Assembly (NCBI GenBank): GCA_963575645.1 | Contig: OY754470.1 | Span: forward strand, 806,001 to 870,000 | Origin: Xanthostigma xanthostigma | Taxonomy: Eukaryota > Arthropoda > Insecta > Raphidioptera > Raphidiidae | DNA length: 64,000 nt | Direction: 5' to 3' | In this document: piece after piece, positions 46,232 through 57,150 of the stretch | Numbering within the stretch: the first letter of the stretch is position 1 | Layout: each line of letters opens with the position of its first letter | Notes under the pieces: generated by a model | What the model was told of the DNA's origin: nothing | Database searches by the model: none | What the model saw: only the letters and a program-made list of their open reading frames with translations | Program-made: the position numbers and the translations under genes

Positions 46232-49200
46232 TTATACTGGGTCGTTGCCAGAAACATCTGACACACCATCTACTGTTCTTGGCGATTCTTCACTTGGACT
46301 CTTTTCTACCGTTCCAAGATTTTCCACTTGCTCGTCAATCGTTTCCATGTTTCGTTTACTTTCCGTGCGATTTTTGCGATTTTTATTTTTTCTTCTCAAA
46401 GCCACGTCAATTGTTCGACGTCTTTCGGTGCCATCACGAAGAACTTTGTTCCAGTCGAATTTGTATTTGAAAGGATTGTTGTCGACATATTCAGACAAAG
46501 AATTTGTGAGAGCTTCATATTGTTCAGGCAGTTTTGAATATATCTCCTCCTCGTTGATATTAATATCAAGACGTTGTAAATCAACATGTTCGGCATGTAT
46601 TTGAGTAGTTTCTGGAAAGAACATGGATACGGTTTCTTGGAAAATTCTATCCTGCTGACTTAAAATAGACCTCTGTTTTTCTTTTTTCAGTTCTTCTTGT
46701 TCTCTTATTTTTATCAAAGGCATTTGTTTCTTTTCTAAGTCTTCTTTGACCAGTTTTTTTTGATCGAGTAATAAACGATAATAGCGTTTCTCCTGATCCT
46801 TTTCCCATCGTTTTTTCGACCATTCTGAGTACATACCGGGCTGCGGCTTTTCATCCAAGGCTTTTTGTTTTAAAATGGCTAGCTCCTCTAATCTCTTTTG
46901 CTCCTCGGCTTTGTCTTTTTCTAACTGTAGTTCCATTTTTCTCAATTTGATTTTCTGTTCATGTTCTTCTTTTTTTTTCAATATATATTCTTTATTGCGT
47001 TCATTCCATTGATTTTGCCAAACTTCGTGAACCATTCTCCTGTCTTTATCGCGTTCAAATATATAGGCCAGTCTAGTCAACTCTTCCTCGTCATGATACT
47101 GATGCAACCTAGGAATATTAAACATACGGAACGATCCATGTTCATCTGCAATACCCATCACTTCTACGTTGTTAATGCTAAATGGATCTATGTAACAGCC
47201 CGTTAACATTTTACCAGAAACGCTCTGTACGATGACGGGTTTGTCTGAATGCACTAGCAAATCCCAAACCTCCATCGAACCATCCTGACGCGTCAAATAA
47301 AACACAGAGCACCGACCCATTGACCAGGAACACGACGTTAACTTATATTTACATCGCCGTATCAACGCCGATTCCCTCAGTTCTTTCCAAATGCCGAACA
47401 TGCATCCACCGATTGCTAAATACACGTTTTCCAAGAAAGGTGATCGTCTAATATCGGTCACGCAGCTTCCAAACACTTTATTAAAAATCTTGAAATTTAT
47501 TTGTTCAGAATTTATAATTTGACCAGATTCAAAATCATAACCGTCCCAACTGCCAATGATAAAATCGCCTTCTGCTGTTCCAATCGCCAATTCGGATAAC
47601 GGCAACATTCGTATAGGTATCGGCCTATAAATTATTCTTTGGTATGGTATTTTTAGACGATGCGGTATTGGATCTTCTTCTTCATAACGCACTCTAGGAG
47701 GACCGGCACTAAGTGCTACTATAGGTATATTTCTGCCCGCCTTGGTAGCTACAATTAATTTGTATATAGGTCTAACAGCTCTATTCAAATGTTTATAAAC
47801 CGAAGTGTCCATGGCTAAGGCCGACGGTCTTTTTTCGAGTCTTTTAGACTTACGTCCTGCTTTGGCGACTTGTAATCCGCCCGGTGTCCACTCTAAGTCC
47901 CAAACGCAAATCGTACCATCTAGACTGGCTGTCACGAATTGTTTAGAATATTCTTGTTCGTGGTCTCCTTCTGCTACGGGCACAGCTTCGTAGCGACCAG
48001 TCGGAGTAACTTTATTAAATGGTGGCAGCCATCGTATTTCTGATATACCGTCAGTATGAGAATATTCCAGTGAAGAGACTGCCGCCGGCTGTACAACCGC
48101 GTGGTTCCTTATATTCAACATCCAATTCATCAATGAAAACATAGTTATTCTATATTTTTGTTGTGCTGTTGTTAAAATTTCGTCTTCTTCAACGTTTTTC
48201 AATTTGTTTTTCAGATCCCAAATTGCGACTTGACCGTTACTCAAACCTCCTATTAATAAATTCGCATCAATTGGACAAAACGAAATCGTAGTTATTTCTC
48301 GTGGAGCAATTAAGCGAAGTTTCGGAAAAAGGGCATCGGTTAAACTCCATATAAGCACCTGATGTGTACCGTGAACAAGTCTGTTGACGGGATCGCTGGT
48401 GTCTTTCGTGGTATTCATTCTGCAAACACTTAAGACGGCATAAGCGACGGCAACAATGTCCGTCCACATCGGATGCCAAGCGGCGCACGATATCAATTTT
48501 CCAGCGCTCGTAATAATATCCGAAAACGACATAAACTCTTTATAGATAATTTTTTCAGGGGTGTGTACGTACCGTGAATTTTTCACCAATTGCGAATAAT
48601 CATTTTGGTACATATCGAATACCGTATTGTAATCGATTTGACTACACATTTCATCAGCCCGTTGATTAACGAAATCCTCCATGGTCAATTGTCCCTCTTC
48701 ATATTTCAGTTTAGGAACTACGTATTCGTATTTGTATTGAGTATACTTATTGGTCGGATATGTGGGTAGTGTTTGCGCATGATTATCTCTTGTCAGTGCA
48801 GCGGCTTGAACGGCGGTATGGATGCGTCTCTTGTACACGTTGAAATATTGTGCTCGACCCGGAAGAATTTCTGCATAGCCGTCGTGAACATCTTCCACAT
48901 TACGATTTTTAAACTTTAATGTATCTTCAAATATCGGAAACCTCGACTCGATTTCGACTTCATAGAGGGTACGCGAACTCTGATCCGGCTGGAGTTCTCT
49001 TACTTCGGCTTCACTTCCTAACGAAGTCCACTCGCCTATATTCTTTAAAACTGAATTCTTTAAGCGTTCTTCTTGTACCGTTTCGATCCGTTGTATAATA
49101 GTTGCAACATTTTTTTTCGCATCGTCAGTTACGCACACGTAGAACGAATCGATTTCAGCCGATTCGTCGGGAACGTATCCCACTAACATTTCGGTTCCGG

Positions 49201-49555
49201 GATATTTAATAATCTCAGTTTTAATTGGAAGAAAATCGGAACTCTCTTCGTGTAATTCGAGATTGTCTGCGATTTCTTCTTTTTTAATATATTTCCACGG
49301 CTTTTCTGAAGTTACGTCTTCACCCACTACACAGTTAAGTATTTTTTGTGTCAGCGGTGTTAAAACCACTTTTGACACTCCCGGAATTTCTGTAAATTCT
49401 TTGGTGAAAGTTTGTTCTTCAGATATGCGTTTAGTAACCGGCCTTTTGCGCATCTGTCTAGCTGCTCGTCGTTTCATTTTAGCTTCTAGTCGTGCTTTCT
49501 CCATTTTTTCCATTTTCTCTTTGTCAGTTTTATCTACTTTCTCTGATTTTTCCAT
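46232..49555 (-). CDS. WDR63: WD repeat protein 63 / dynein intermediate chain 3, axonemal
   Basis: An unbroken 1107-codon frame encodes an axonemal dynein intermediate-chain-like WD40 protein. Its family (WDR63/DNAI3) acts in inner-arm dyneins of cilia and flagella, in insects chiefly in sperm and sensory neurons. A lysine-rich N-terminus (1-45) precedes a conserved N-terminal region. WD repeats span about 350-815, with WD motifs at VLIWSL (400), VAIWDL (443), ICVWDL (549) and MEVWDL (761). A charged coiled coil follows (about 845-965), then a C-terminal extension. Human WDR63 is about 890 residues, so this is longer. The start ATG at 49555 has AAAAATGG context, and no in-frame upstream extension is needed. 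The gene is intronless. Assignment to WDR63 rather than another dynein intermediate chain is from memory of the family. Confidence 0.9.
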   Translation of the reverse strand: MEKSEKVDKTDKEKMEKMEKARLEAKMKRRAARQMRKRPVTKRISEEQTFTKEFTEIPGVSKVVLTPLTQKILNCVVGEDVTSEKPWKYIKKEEIADNLELHEESSDFLPIKTEIIKYPGTEMLVGYVPDESAEIDSFYVCVTDDAKKNVATIIQRIETVQEERLKNSVLKNIGEWTSLGSEAEVRELQPDQSSRTLYEVEIESRFPIFEDTLKFKNRNVEDVHDGYAEILPGRAQYFNVYKRRIHTAVQAAALTRDNHAQTLPTYPTNKYTQYKYEYVVPKLKYEEGQLTMEDFVNQRADEMCSQIDYNTVFDMYQNDYSQLVKNSRYVHTPEKIIYKEFMSFSDIITSAGKLISCAAWHPMWTDIVAVAYAVLSVCRMNTTKDTSDPVNRLVHGTHQVLIWSLTDALFPKLRLIAPREITTISFCPIDANLLIGGLSNGQVAIWDLKNKLKNVEEDEILTTAQQKYRITMFSLMNWMLNIRNHAVVQPAAVSSLEYSHTDGISEIRWLPPFNKVTPTGRYEAVPVAEGDHEQEYSKQFVTASLDGTICVWDLEWTPGGLQVAKAGRKSKRLEKRPSALAMDTSVYKHLNRAVRPIYKLIVATKAGRNIPIVALSAGPPRVRYEEEDPIPHRLKIPYQRIIYRPIPIRMLPLSELAIGTAEGDFIIGSWDGYDFESGQIINSEQINFKIFNKVFGSCVTDIRRSPFLENVYLAIGGCMFGIWKELRESALIRRCKYKLTSCSWSMGRCSVFYLTRQDGSMEVWDLLVHSDKPVIVQSVSGKMLTGCYIDPFSINNVEVMGIADEHGSFRMFNIPRLHQYHDEEELTRLAYIFERDKDRRMVHEVWQNQWNERNKEYILKKKEEHEQKIKLRKMELQLEKDKAEEQKRLEELAILKQKALDEKPQPGMYSEWSKKRWEKDQEKRYYRLLLDQKKLVKEDLEKKQMPLIKIREQEELKKEKQRSILSQQDRIFQETVSMFFPETTQIHAEHVDLQRLDININEEEIYSKLPEQYEALTNSLSEYVDNNPFKYKFDWNKVLRDGTERRRTIDVALRRKNKNRKNRTESKRNMETIDEQVENLGTVEKSPSEESPRTVDGVSDVSGNDPV

Positions 49556-51649
49556 TTTTTTGATGTTTGATTAATTTAACGTTTGACAGCTTTTCATATG
49601 CAGTTATTTTTATATTACCTGCAAAGCACACTTTAATCAAGTTTTTTAAACAATTACTGTTATCTATTATTATAATAACATGTGGGTAGTATTTCTTTTA
49701 AAACTTGAACAGTTTTCAGTGGTAGTCTTAACTTCTACCGAATTGCAATCAACACTCAAAATTTAAGAACGCTTACTAATTTGATTAAAAAAAATTATAA
49801 TTATGAAATTAACCTGATCTCTTATAAGAAAATCGCGCATTCTTAATATTGAGAAACGTTACTGGGTCAGTCATTACGTCAAAAAGTGCCCGAAACATTT
49901 GAATACCGTAATCACCACCATGACGAAAAATGTTCGATCATTCCGTATATAGTTTATTAACTCTCCTAGTTAAAATTCTCACCTCGAACTGAATCTTCAA
50001 AATGCAGTCCTAAATTGGATCGACTTTAAGACATGCCGGAAGTTTCTCAAAAATAACAGCCGTTTGACTTCAAGATTCACAATATCATTTTGTTCTATAC
50101 ACAAATGTCACAGTACTTATAAATGCGCTGTCGAGCGTCTATAATCTACAATATGTCTATCTTGTTAATACTTTCACATTACCGACATTCTAAATTCGAC
50201 ATGTTTTAATTGTAAAGTTAAATAACCTTTATTTCTCTATTGACGTACGCAGTCTGTTTGTAATGTTATAACAGTAATATTTGCTACATCAATACAAAGC
50301 TTACAAAATAAAATAGTACCAGGCAGTGACGGGTTTGCCTTGATGTTTCATTTCACCTACAGTAAACGGCCACACCAAAGGGGATTATTTCAAAATATAG
50401 ACTGCGTATAGTACGTTTGTTGTTAAGGTGACTGTTTACTTAGGTTATAAAAAACGCTCTCAACAAATTTTAAACCGTGGTCGCAAAAGGCATTTAACTA
50501 CTGTTTTTATGCTGTGATTAAGCGCATAATTTGGCTTGTCGCTTGAAAATTTCAAGAAATACATTTTTTGTCTTAATCATTGTGTCAACAAATTTGATAT
50601 ATTTTGTTAATATTTGTTTATATAAGAGGCTATCAAAATTTCAATTACAACGAATTCACAGTCAAAGTTAAATTGTTAGATGGAAGCATTTCCCATTATT
50701 GTTGTGTGATTTCGTAAACCTTTTAAGAAATTCAACTTTTTCATTACATAAACGAACCAAAACACACTATAAAATAAAAGCATTGCTTTCGCGAAAATTC
50801 TCAGTTGTACATATGTTTCTGTGTCGGAAAATTTTGTCTTGTATGCTTCGGTGTCTCACATCAAAACTTTATTATTAATAAATTAACATCACGAGATTCT
50901 GACACTGTATTCAGTCTAAAGTTAGTTTATATTGTATTTTGTTTTCAAAAAAGGAAAAACATAACTGATTTTTAAGATTTTGTAATACAATGTTCCTGTC
51001 AAGTTTTATAACTTTATAATCATTTTGTGTGTAATTTTCTTGGGTTAAAATAATAGTCGTTTATAGCCATAGTTTTGCTACAATTGTCAAGAAACGTTCA
51101 TTGTTAAAATGCTATATTAGAAAAATGTATTTTCAAACACTGTCACCGTCGGAACTCAAAACCGAATCTTTTCACTATCGCGGCAGAATGAGTTATCTTA
51201 ATTGCTCAACAGTGATATATCCAGGTCGGTGCAGTAAAATTGAATAATTTTACTATTATTTCATATTACTTCAGCTGGGATCGAACCTGCCAAGTTCTGA
51301 ACAGTATACAAGACATATGACATGACACTGCTTCCAACTAGCTTATAGAGCTTTTTATTTATATTTTTTTTCTATATTATATTCTAACTAAAGTTTACTA
51401 AATACGTGAAATGCCAAATAGTCAAAGATATGAATGCTGAAAATGTTGAAAATACTGAAAATGAAGACAAAAATCGCATTTTTATAAGAAATGAATGCAG
51501 CTTCGACTCATATGACTGTTACATTCGCAAGGTCTCAAGTAACCATTTAACAAACGTCACACTAGATAAAATCGCCTCCATTACGCCCTAGATACTTAAT
51601 CTAAAAGCATTATTCTATTCTATTAGTTTTTAAAAATAAACATACTTAC
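49556..51649. other. Spacer 5' of WDR63, minor repeats
   Basis: About 49860-49950 repeats the GGTCAGTCATT(A/G)CGTCAAAA block of 39720. A copy of GTCGAGCGTCTATAATC lies at 50130-50146. The rest is AT-rich without supported genes. Confidence 0.4.
51270..51352 (-). repeat. tRNA-like SINE head
   Basis: On the minus strand TAAGCTAGTTGGAAGCA resembles an A box and GGTTCGATCCC is a perfect B box about 50 bp later. The cloverleaf is not complete, so a tRNA-derived SINE or tRNA relic is more likely than a gene. Confidence 0.45.
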
Positions 51650-51667
51650 AATTTCCGAAACTTCCAT
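51650..51667 (-). CDS. Candidate first coding exon of four-helix gene
   Basis: ATG at 51667 opens six codons (MEVSEI) that end at a consensus donor, ATT|GTAAGT, in phase 0. The first firm exon at 44328 starts in phase 0. No in-frame ATG precedes the conserved-looking start of that exon within 44188-44328, so an upstream exon is needed unless translation begins at its internal Met (residue 29). If correct, intron 1 spans about 7.3 kb and contains WDR63 on the same strand. The exon is short enough to be a chance match. Confidence 0.4.
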
Positions 51668-52250
51668 TATTCGTAGACAGCTCCTTTTTAAAAGCATTTA
51701 TGCAACAGATTAAAAAGATGTTTTATCCAATTATATTAACTCTATTAATTACGCCATTTTGTCAAGACTTCACACGCGTCGTAAATAGTACGTATTTTAC
51801 ACGTATAAAATGTCAGTAGACAAATCTCACGAGAATTGCGTTTTATGTCGCATTAAAATATTTCCACGAATCATGTCTCACTTAGCAAATAAGGCGAATA
51901 TAATATAACTTTTTTATACCTTTAAATCTTGTTGGATGATGTTTTTATATATTAAAACACAACCCCTGTTTATTTTAATAAGCTTGATTTTGCGTGGCTT
52001 TAGTCGAATAATGCTTTTACTTTCATTTTTAAAAATTGTTATTCACAAAATAACACTCTCATATTATTATTCCACTATCGTTTTAGATCAGTCATAGCTG
52101 ACATAGACACATTTTTAAAATAGAAAACTGCTCATTTTTCAAAGAACCCCCCGCACAAACCTTATGGGATTTGGTTCTCGGTTAAATTGATCGTAAATGA
52201 TTTTATTTTATAGTTTAACGGTCACTAAGAAAAAATGTCCTTAAAAAAAT
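51668..52250. other. Intergenic, nothing recognised
   Basis: This may contain the promoter of the four-helix gene if the candidate first exon is right, but no TATA or initiator stands out. Confidence 0.3.
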
Positions 52251-52345
52251 ATATTAATATATTATAAAGAGGTGAAGTTTGTAAATTTGGATGTAGGACG
52301 TAATCTCCGAAACTAGTCATCCGATTAAATAAAAAATTTACCAAT
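52251..52345 (+). mobile_element. Lep1-type Helitron 5' end
   Basis: ATTAATATATTATAAAGAGG, GTTTGTAAATTTGGATGTAG and GTAATCTCCGAAACTAGTCA match the 8246 copy. It runs straight into a LINE fragment. Confidence 0.55.
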
Positions 52346-52364
52346 ATTTAGAATGAACCTTTAG

Positions 52365-52610
52365 AGTGCACATAGGTTATGTACAAAATTATACAATAAG
52401 TTGCCTATAGAAATAAAAAATATTAACAATTATGACAGATTCAGACAGTCTCTTAAAAAGTTTTTATTTGAAAAATGTTTTTATAAAACGAATGAGTTTT
52501 TAAACTATTTGTGTTATACCTATTTTATTGTTTTGACGTATTCTAAGCTGTTTCCAGTATTACAGAATAAAAATATCTATCTATCTATCTATATATTATC
52601 GCGTTAAAAT
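52365..52610 (+). pseudogene. Non-LTR retrotransposon 3' fragment
   Basis: The frame reads CTKLYNKLPIEIKNINNYDR, then FRQSLKKFLFEKCFY, the C-terminal pattern following the reverse transcriptase in Jockey/CR1-type ORF2 proteins. A non-coding tail and a (TATC)n simple repeat at about 52573-52600 end it, as expected for a 5'-truncated LINE copy. The upstream catalytic domain is absent. Confidence 0.65.
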
Positions 52611-53208
52611 AAAAGCGCTTTTCGTGGAGATCAATATTGCAACGTTAGTCGACGAAAAAACGGCGGCAATTTATAAATTTGAACGAAGCCGAACCGGGCT
52701 GTTAGTCATAAATAAAATAATTTGTCTCAACTAGTATTTCTTTAGAGTTTTTTGGAACCCTGAGGGCTGAGGAACTGCCTCTTTTGCCCTACGCTGCGCT
52801 ACTGAACACTCATTGTCTGTAGTTTTAAAACATTTTACTTGCAACAAATCTTCTATTCAAAGTAGGTATTTACTACGGAACTAGAAGTTGTATGATAAAT
52901 TATCACGTCCAAGTTTTATGCTTATATTATGAGGGTTGTGTAATGTGTGTAGATGTGTGCTCGAGCGAAACAGAAGTTGTAAACAGTAAATGGAAGGGTT
53001 AGGTAATACATAATGCCAGGCTTGCTACTTTACATTACGTATTGTTAAACTTTAAGCTAAGTAAACAAAAGCACGTAAATACATATTATCGTAATTATTA
53101 ATTAATAATAACTGAATACAAGTCGTTGCAATTCAAGAAAGCGTTTTAACTATTTTGAAGTAAAACAGCAACTATTTATGAACTACTGAACGAGTTCGAT
53201 TGGCACTA
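52611..53208. other. Intergenic, nothing recognised
   Basis: No supported feature. Confidence 0.4.
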
Positions 53209-53300
53209 GTGATGTAACGAATGTCATTTTTCTAGGCATTCGCGAATGAGAAAATCTGTCGCTGATAGCGAATATTCACAATCTTAGCAGATTTTCTGGT
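53209..53300 (+). mobile_element. hAT-like terminus, solo
   Basis: TAGTGATGTAACGAATG and CATTCGCGAATGAG resemble the left end of the element in the intron at 9591. I found no matching right end. Confidence 0.4.
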
Positions 53301-53355
53301 AACGCGCTCTGCAACTCGACAATGTCTTATTTTATTATTATAGTAAAACCCAGAG

Positions 53356-53476
53356 GTGTGCTATTTGATACTTAAATTTTATGGATTGAAATTGAACACA
53401 CTAGAATATAATATTGCAACACCTTCGAGCGAATTTAAATCCATAAAATTTTGGTATCAAATAGGGCACTTACAGT
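53356..53476. repeat. Hairpin, arms of about 29 bp
   Basis: TGCTATTTGATACTTAAATT is matched by the complement of AATTTTGGTATCAAATAGGG about 65 bp away. Confidence 0.6.
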
Positions 53477-53712
53477 TTATTATGTTGTAATAAATGTGCC
53501 GGTATGAATTCACAATGAAATTGTTCAGACCTTTTTTTTTGTTGTTTTATAAATTTAATAACAGCACGAATTTGTATGTGTACAATCATAGACAGGATTT
53601 GAGGGAGGAGTTCCCATTCTGCGAATCGCTAAAGAGAAAGTTAGAATATGTTTAAATTTTATTAGCATTTTTATTTCTTAAATGAAATATATTGTTATTA
53701 ATTATAATATTA

Positions 53713-54109
53713 TTAACCCTTTCCCGGTTAGGAGCCACGAGACGCATCGTGATTTTAGAATAGTAGTGTGTACCTACTCCATTCACAGGCCAGTCACTTT
53801 ACGCAGTGCCGTACCATGAATACACTAACTCCTTAACTATGATAGTAACCTAACTAGTTAATTAATAATGATGTTTATTCAAATTGTTCATAGATTCATT
53901 TAAAAACTTTTTGTTATTTTTAGTAACTTATTTAAAAAATGTTTGTTTTCGGAATAAAAAATGTTTTTTATTTTTTAGTGACATTCGGTTATTCTGATTA
54001 TTAAATTTGCATACGCCATTGGCCCATGTGCTTACTACACACTCTAATCTCATAATTCTCCGCCTAATTCCGGAGTATAAGAATTCGCAGTTAACCGAGA
54101 AAGTGTTAA
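53713..54109. mobile_element. TTAA-flanked MITE
   Basis: TTAA at 53713-53716 and 54106-54109 bounds inverted ends CCCTTTCCCGGTTA and CACTTTCTCGGTTA. TTAA duplication is characteristic of piggyBac-type elements. There is no transposase, and the interior is only weakly inverted. Confidence 0.5.
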
Positions 54110-54831
54110 ATACAGACAATATTCTATAAAATATTAATAAGAAAATTAAAATCAGTATATTTTCATAATTAACTCTTTCCAAGAATGTACCACGTGCTGA
54201 ATTAACAAAAAAATTAATTTTCACTTTTCCTACGACTGACTGCGAGCCGCTATACTCTCTCTGTATTTCATGTTTAACCGTTCAGGAGATGGACGAAGTA
54301 CTTAAAAATTCTCAAAAATGATCGAACTTAGCGACCCTTCAACTGTAAGATCCCATTTTCAGTTCTATAGATCAATACTCGCATTTTCACACGAGCAAAG
54401 CGACAAAAATTCAACACTTAGAAGAGCGTTATATTCTGCTTCGCGCACTATTGCGTTGTGCCGCTAACTTTAAAAGCTCCGATTGAAACTACTGAAATTT
54501 TTCAAAGGAGCATTTTCTCGTGCTGCGTCGTGATACGTTGTTATGTGAAGAGCTTAGCGCCTTTCCGGTTGACGAAACCTGACTAAATTAACATGTTTCT
54601 ATTTGTTTCGTCATTGTAAGGACTAAGGTTAAGGGCTCATTGTTGTATAGTCGAAACACAACGCATCCGCAACATCTGACACTATCTTTGTTCTTCCTTG
54701 AGTCAAGTAACAATACGTTAATTGTTCTCTTAAGGTCATTGTTCAGCAGCTGTTCAATATGACCCTTTATTCACCCTCAGACCTCTTTATTAGGAGCATT
54801 TGAATGTATGTGTGCATAAAACATGCACTAA
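54110..54831. other. Intergenic, nothing recognised
   Basis: No supported feature. Confidence 0.4.
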
Positions 54832-55298
54832 AGACCGCTGCACACGATACTGGTTTTGCCGCTAGATTTTACTGCTAGAAACACTGCTTGGACTTCAGCT
54901 GGCCGGCAGACTGGGTATGAGGCTGGAAATGACGTCACTGCGGACCCACAAGATTTTAAAATTACGACAGGAGCTATTTTTCTTGTTAGTTCCTCTGCTT
55001 GCTCTAAGCGACAACCAATCAGGAAACAGTATCTTGTCACGTGGACGACATTAACGCACGTCCACAGACCAGCGTGACGTCTCTCTCTGCTCAGAGTAAT
55101 ACAGCAGGCACGTTTTGCTCTGTGTTTATATTTGAACTGTCATTGCGCGCGCATCAGATCTATCCACAAAACAAGCTTGAAAAATAGTCTCGTGTGAACC
55201 GAGCACTTAACAGCAATCAAGAAAGCCAGCGCTAGAAAACTAGTAGGCAAATCTAGCAAGGAATCTAGTAGCGTTTCTAGACTCGTGTGCAACGGCCT
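54832..55298 (+). mobile_element. TAA-flanked MITE, copy 1
   Basis: AGACCGCTGCACACGA at the left and the complement of TCGTGTGCAACGGCCT at the right are inverted, with TAA flanking both ends. The interior includes TGACGTCA, AACCAATCAGGAAACAGTAT and CTAGCGC-rich subterminal repeats. Three-base TAA duplications fit the PIF/Harbinger superfamily (inference). Confidence 0.75.
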
Positions 55299-55482
55299 TA
55301 AATGAAAGTTGGAATATGTGTATACGTAACCCGCATAGTTTAAACTTCAAGCACAAGACTACTAAAATAAACAAAAAACCTATAAATATAAGGAACCTAC
55401 TCTGAACATTATTTAAATTCAAGAAGTTGACGCCTTGTTAAAAAGTGTTGTGTGATAAATTCATTCATCTAGCACTCTGTAA

Positions 55483-55882
55483 AGGCCGCTGCACACGAGG
55501 CTTGATTTGCCAATAGATTCCTTGTTGAATTTGACTACTAGTTTTCTAGCGCTGGTCTTCTTGATTGCTGTTATGTTCTCGCTTCACACGAGACGTCTTT
55601 TCAGGCTAGTTTTGTGAATAAATCTGGTGCGTGTGCAGTGACAGTTCAAATATAAACACGGAGCAAAACGTGTCTGTTGTCTGACTCTGAGCAGAATGAT
55701 GCCATGTTGGTTTGTGGGCGTTTGTTCATGTCGCTCACGTGAGAAGATACTGTTTCCTGATTGGTTCTTGCTCAGAGCAAACAGGAAATTTATCTTGTGA
55801 GCTAGCAGGTGAGCCCGCAGGGACGTCATTTCCCGGCCAGCAGACGTCCAAGCAGTATTTCCAGTCTCGTGTGTAGCGGCCT
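55483..55882 (-). mobile_element. TAA-flanked MITE, copy 2, inverted
   Basis: AGGCCGCTGCACACGAG and its complement bound 400 bp flanked by TAA. The internal modules are those of copy 1 in reverse order (TTCCTGATTGGTT, GACGTCATTTCCCGGCC), so the two copies face each other about 184 bp apart. Confidence 0.75.
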
Positions 55883-56604
55883 TAAGTTGCAAAGTTTTGG
55901 TTGTGTATTTAATATGAATATGAATCCATACGGAGCTCTATTGTTGTAAAAACTCTGTCTGTCTGTCTGTCAGAGCTTTCTAGCATTCTAAACAGGATAG
56001 AATAGAAGTTTAAAATTTTTAGAGGTTATGTATTACTTTGATTAAAAAGATGTGTCGCAAAACAATGTTTTCTAGAGTAACCTATTGTTTTGAGCTCTTT
56101 ATATCTACATTTTTTTTAGATAAAATATATCTCTTACTGAATCATCATTTTTTCAAGAATAACAACAAAATACGAGTTTCTAACTAATATATTAATGTAT
56201 GTACGATATGAAAAAAGTGAACTTTAAATATTAATTCACGTGGAATAACAATTCCCCGAAGCACGATGAATTTTTTGTTTTAAAAATTTAAAAATGTTGC
56301 GTTTTTGTTTACACAGTTTATTTTTCACTTCTATATACAGCGACGAAGAACAGAAAAAGTAATTAATTTTATGTTTTGTAAGAGATATTAAAAATCACAA
56401 ACGCACCAATGTTACGCACTTCTTCGATCTCTCTGATGATTGATGGTGATGACTAAACTCTTTTATATTTTTAATCAAATAATAACGTATTCAAAAGTAA
56501 ATATGTCACACTTTAACGTAATTAATTATGCGTCTATACCGATAAATAGGGAAGGCTTAATTACTAGTGTAACTGTCCTTTTTCAATGTATAACCGAACG
56601 AGAC

Positions 56605-56850
56605 AGTGCCAGGTTAGCAAGATGCACTCAAGGCTGGCTTTGCCGCTAGAAACACTACCGGGACTTGGGCTGGCTGCCGTGCGGGTTACGAAGATGAAAA
56701 TGACGTCATGTGGGCTCGCCTGCAAAGTGACAAGATGGATTTCAAAATTAGACCCGGGACTATTTTTCTTGTTTGGCCGTCTGCTTGATTTCAGCAAGAA
56801 CCGATCAGGAACAAGTATCTTGTCACGTGGGTAAACGCGCACAAACACGG
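56605..56850 (+). repeat. Partial copy of the TAA-flanked MITE
   Basis: It has GGCTTTGCCGCTAGAAACAC, AATGACGTCATG, GGACTATTTTTCTTG and AAGTATCTTGTCACGTGG in the order of copy 1. The ends are missing. Confidence 0.6.
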
Positions 56851-56879
56851 TATCATAGTGAGTGTTCTGTTCAGAGACC

Positions 56880-57150
56880 TCTTTAAAAAATGCAATTTTT
56901 GATGAAATCCAAAAGATGTCGGAACTTCTGTAAAATCACCATGCTTATAGAAAAAAACACGAATCCAATCAGCACAAACAAACGTCTGTATGTCTTTTGG
57001 TTTAGAAGTTATTTGCGTTTAAAGTTTTCAGAAAATCATATAAAACCTTCGAACTGCCGTAGTTTCCAAACTATAAGAGATACAGATGTTTGCTTACGCT
57101 CAATGAACTCGGCGCATTTTTTTGTGTAACCGTTCTCAATTTCAATAGTA
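56880..57150 (+). repeat. Third copy of the 305-bp unit
   Basis: It matches the tandem units at 23811-24420 through ACAAACAAACGTCTGTATGT, TTTAGAAGTTATTTGCGTTT and ACAGATGTTTGCTTACGCTC. It lies directly after the MITE fragment. Confidence 0.7.

Noticed and set aside
46197-49574. Many ORFs on both strands within the WDR63 interval
   Set aside because: They are shadows of the 1107-codon frame in other frames.
51270-51352. tRNA gene
   Set aside because: The B box is perfect but the acceptor and anticodon stems do not pair, making a SINE head or relic more likely.
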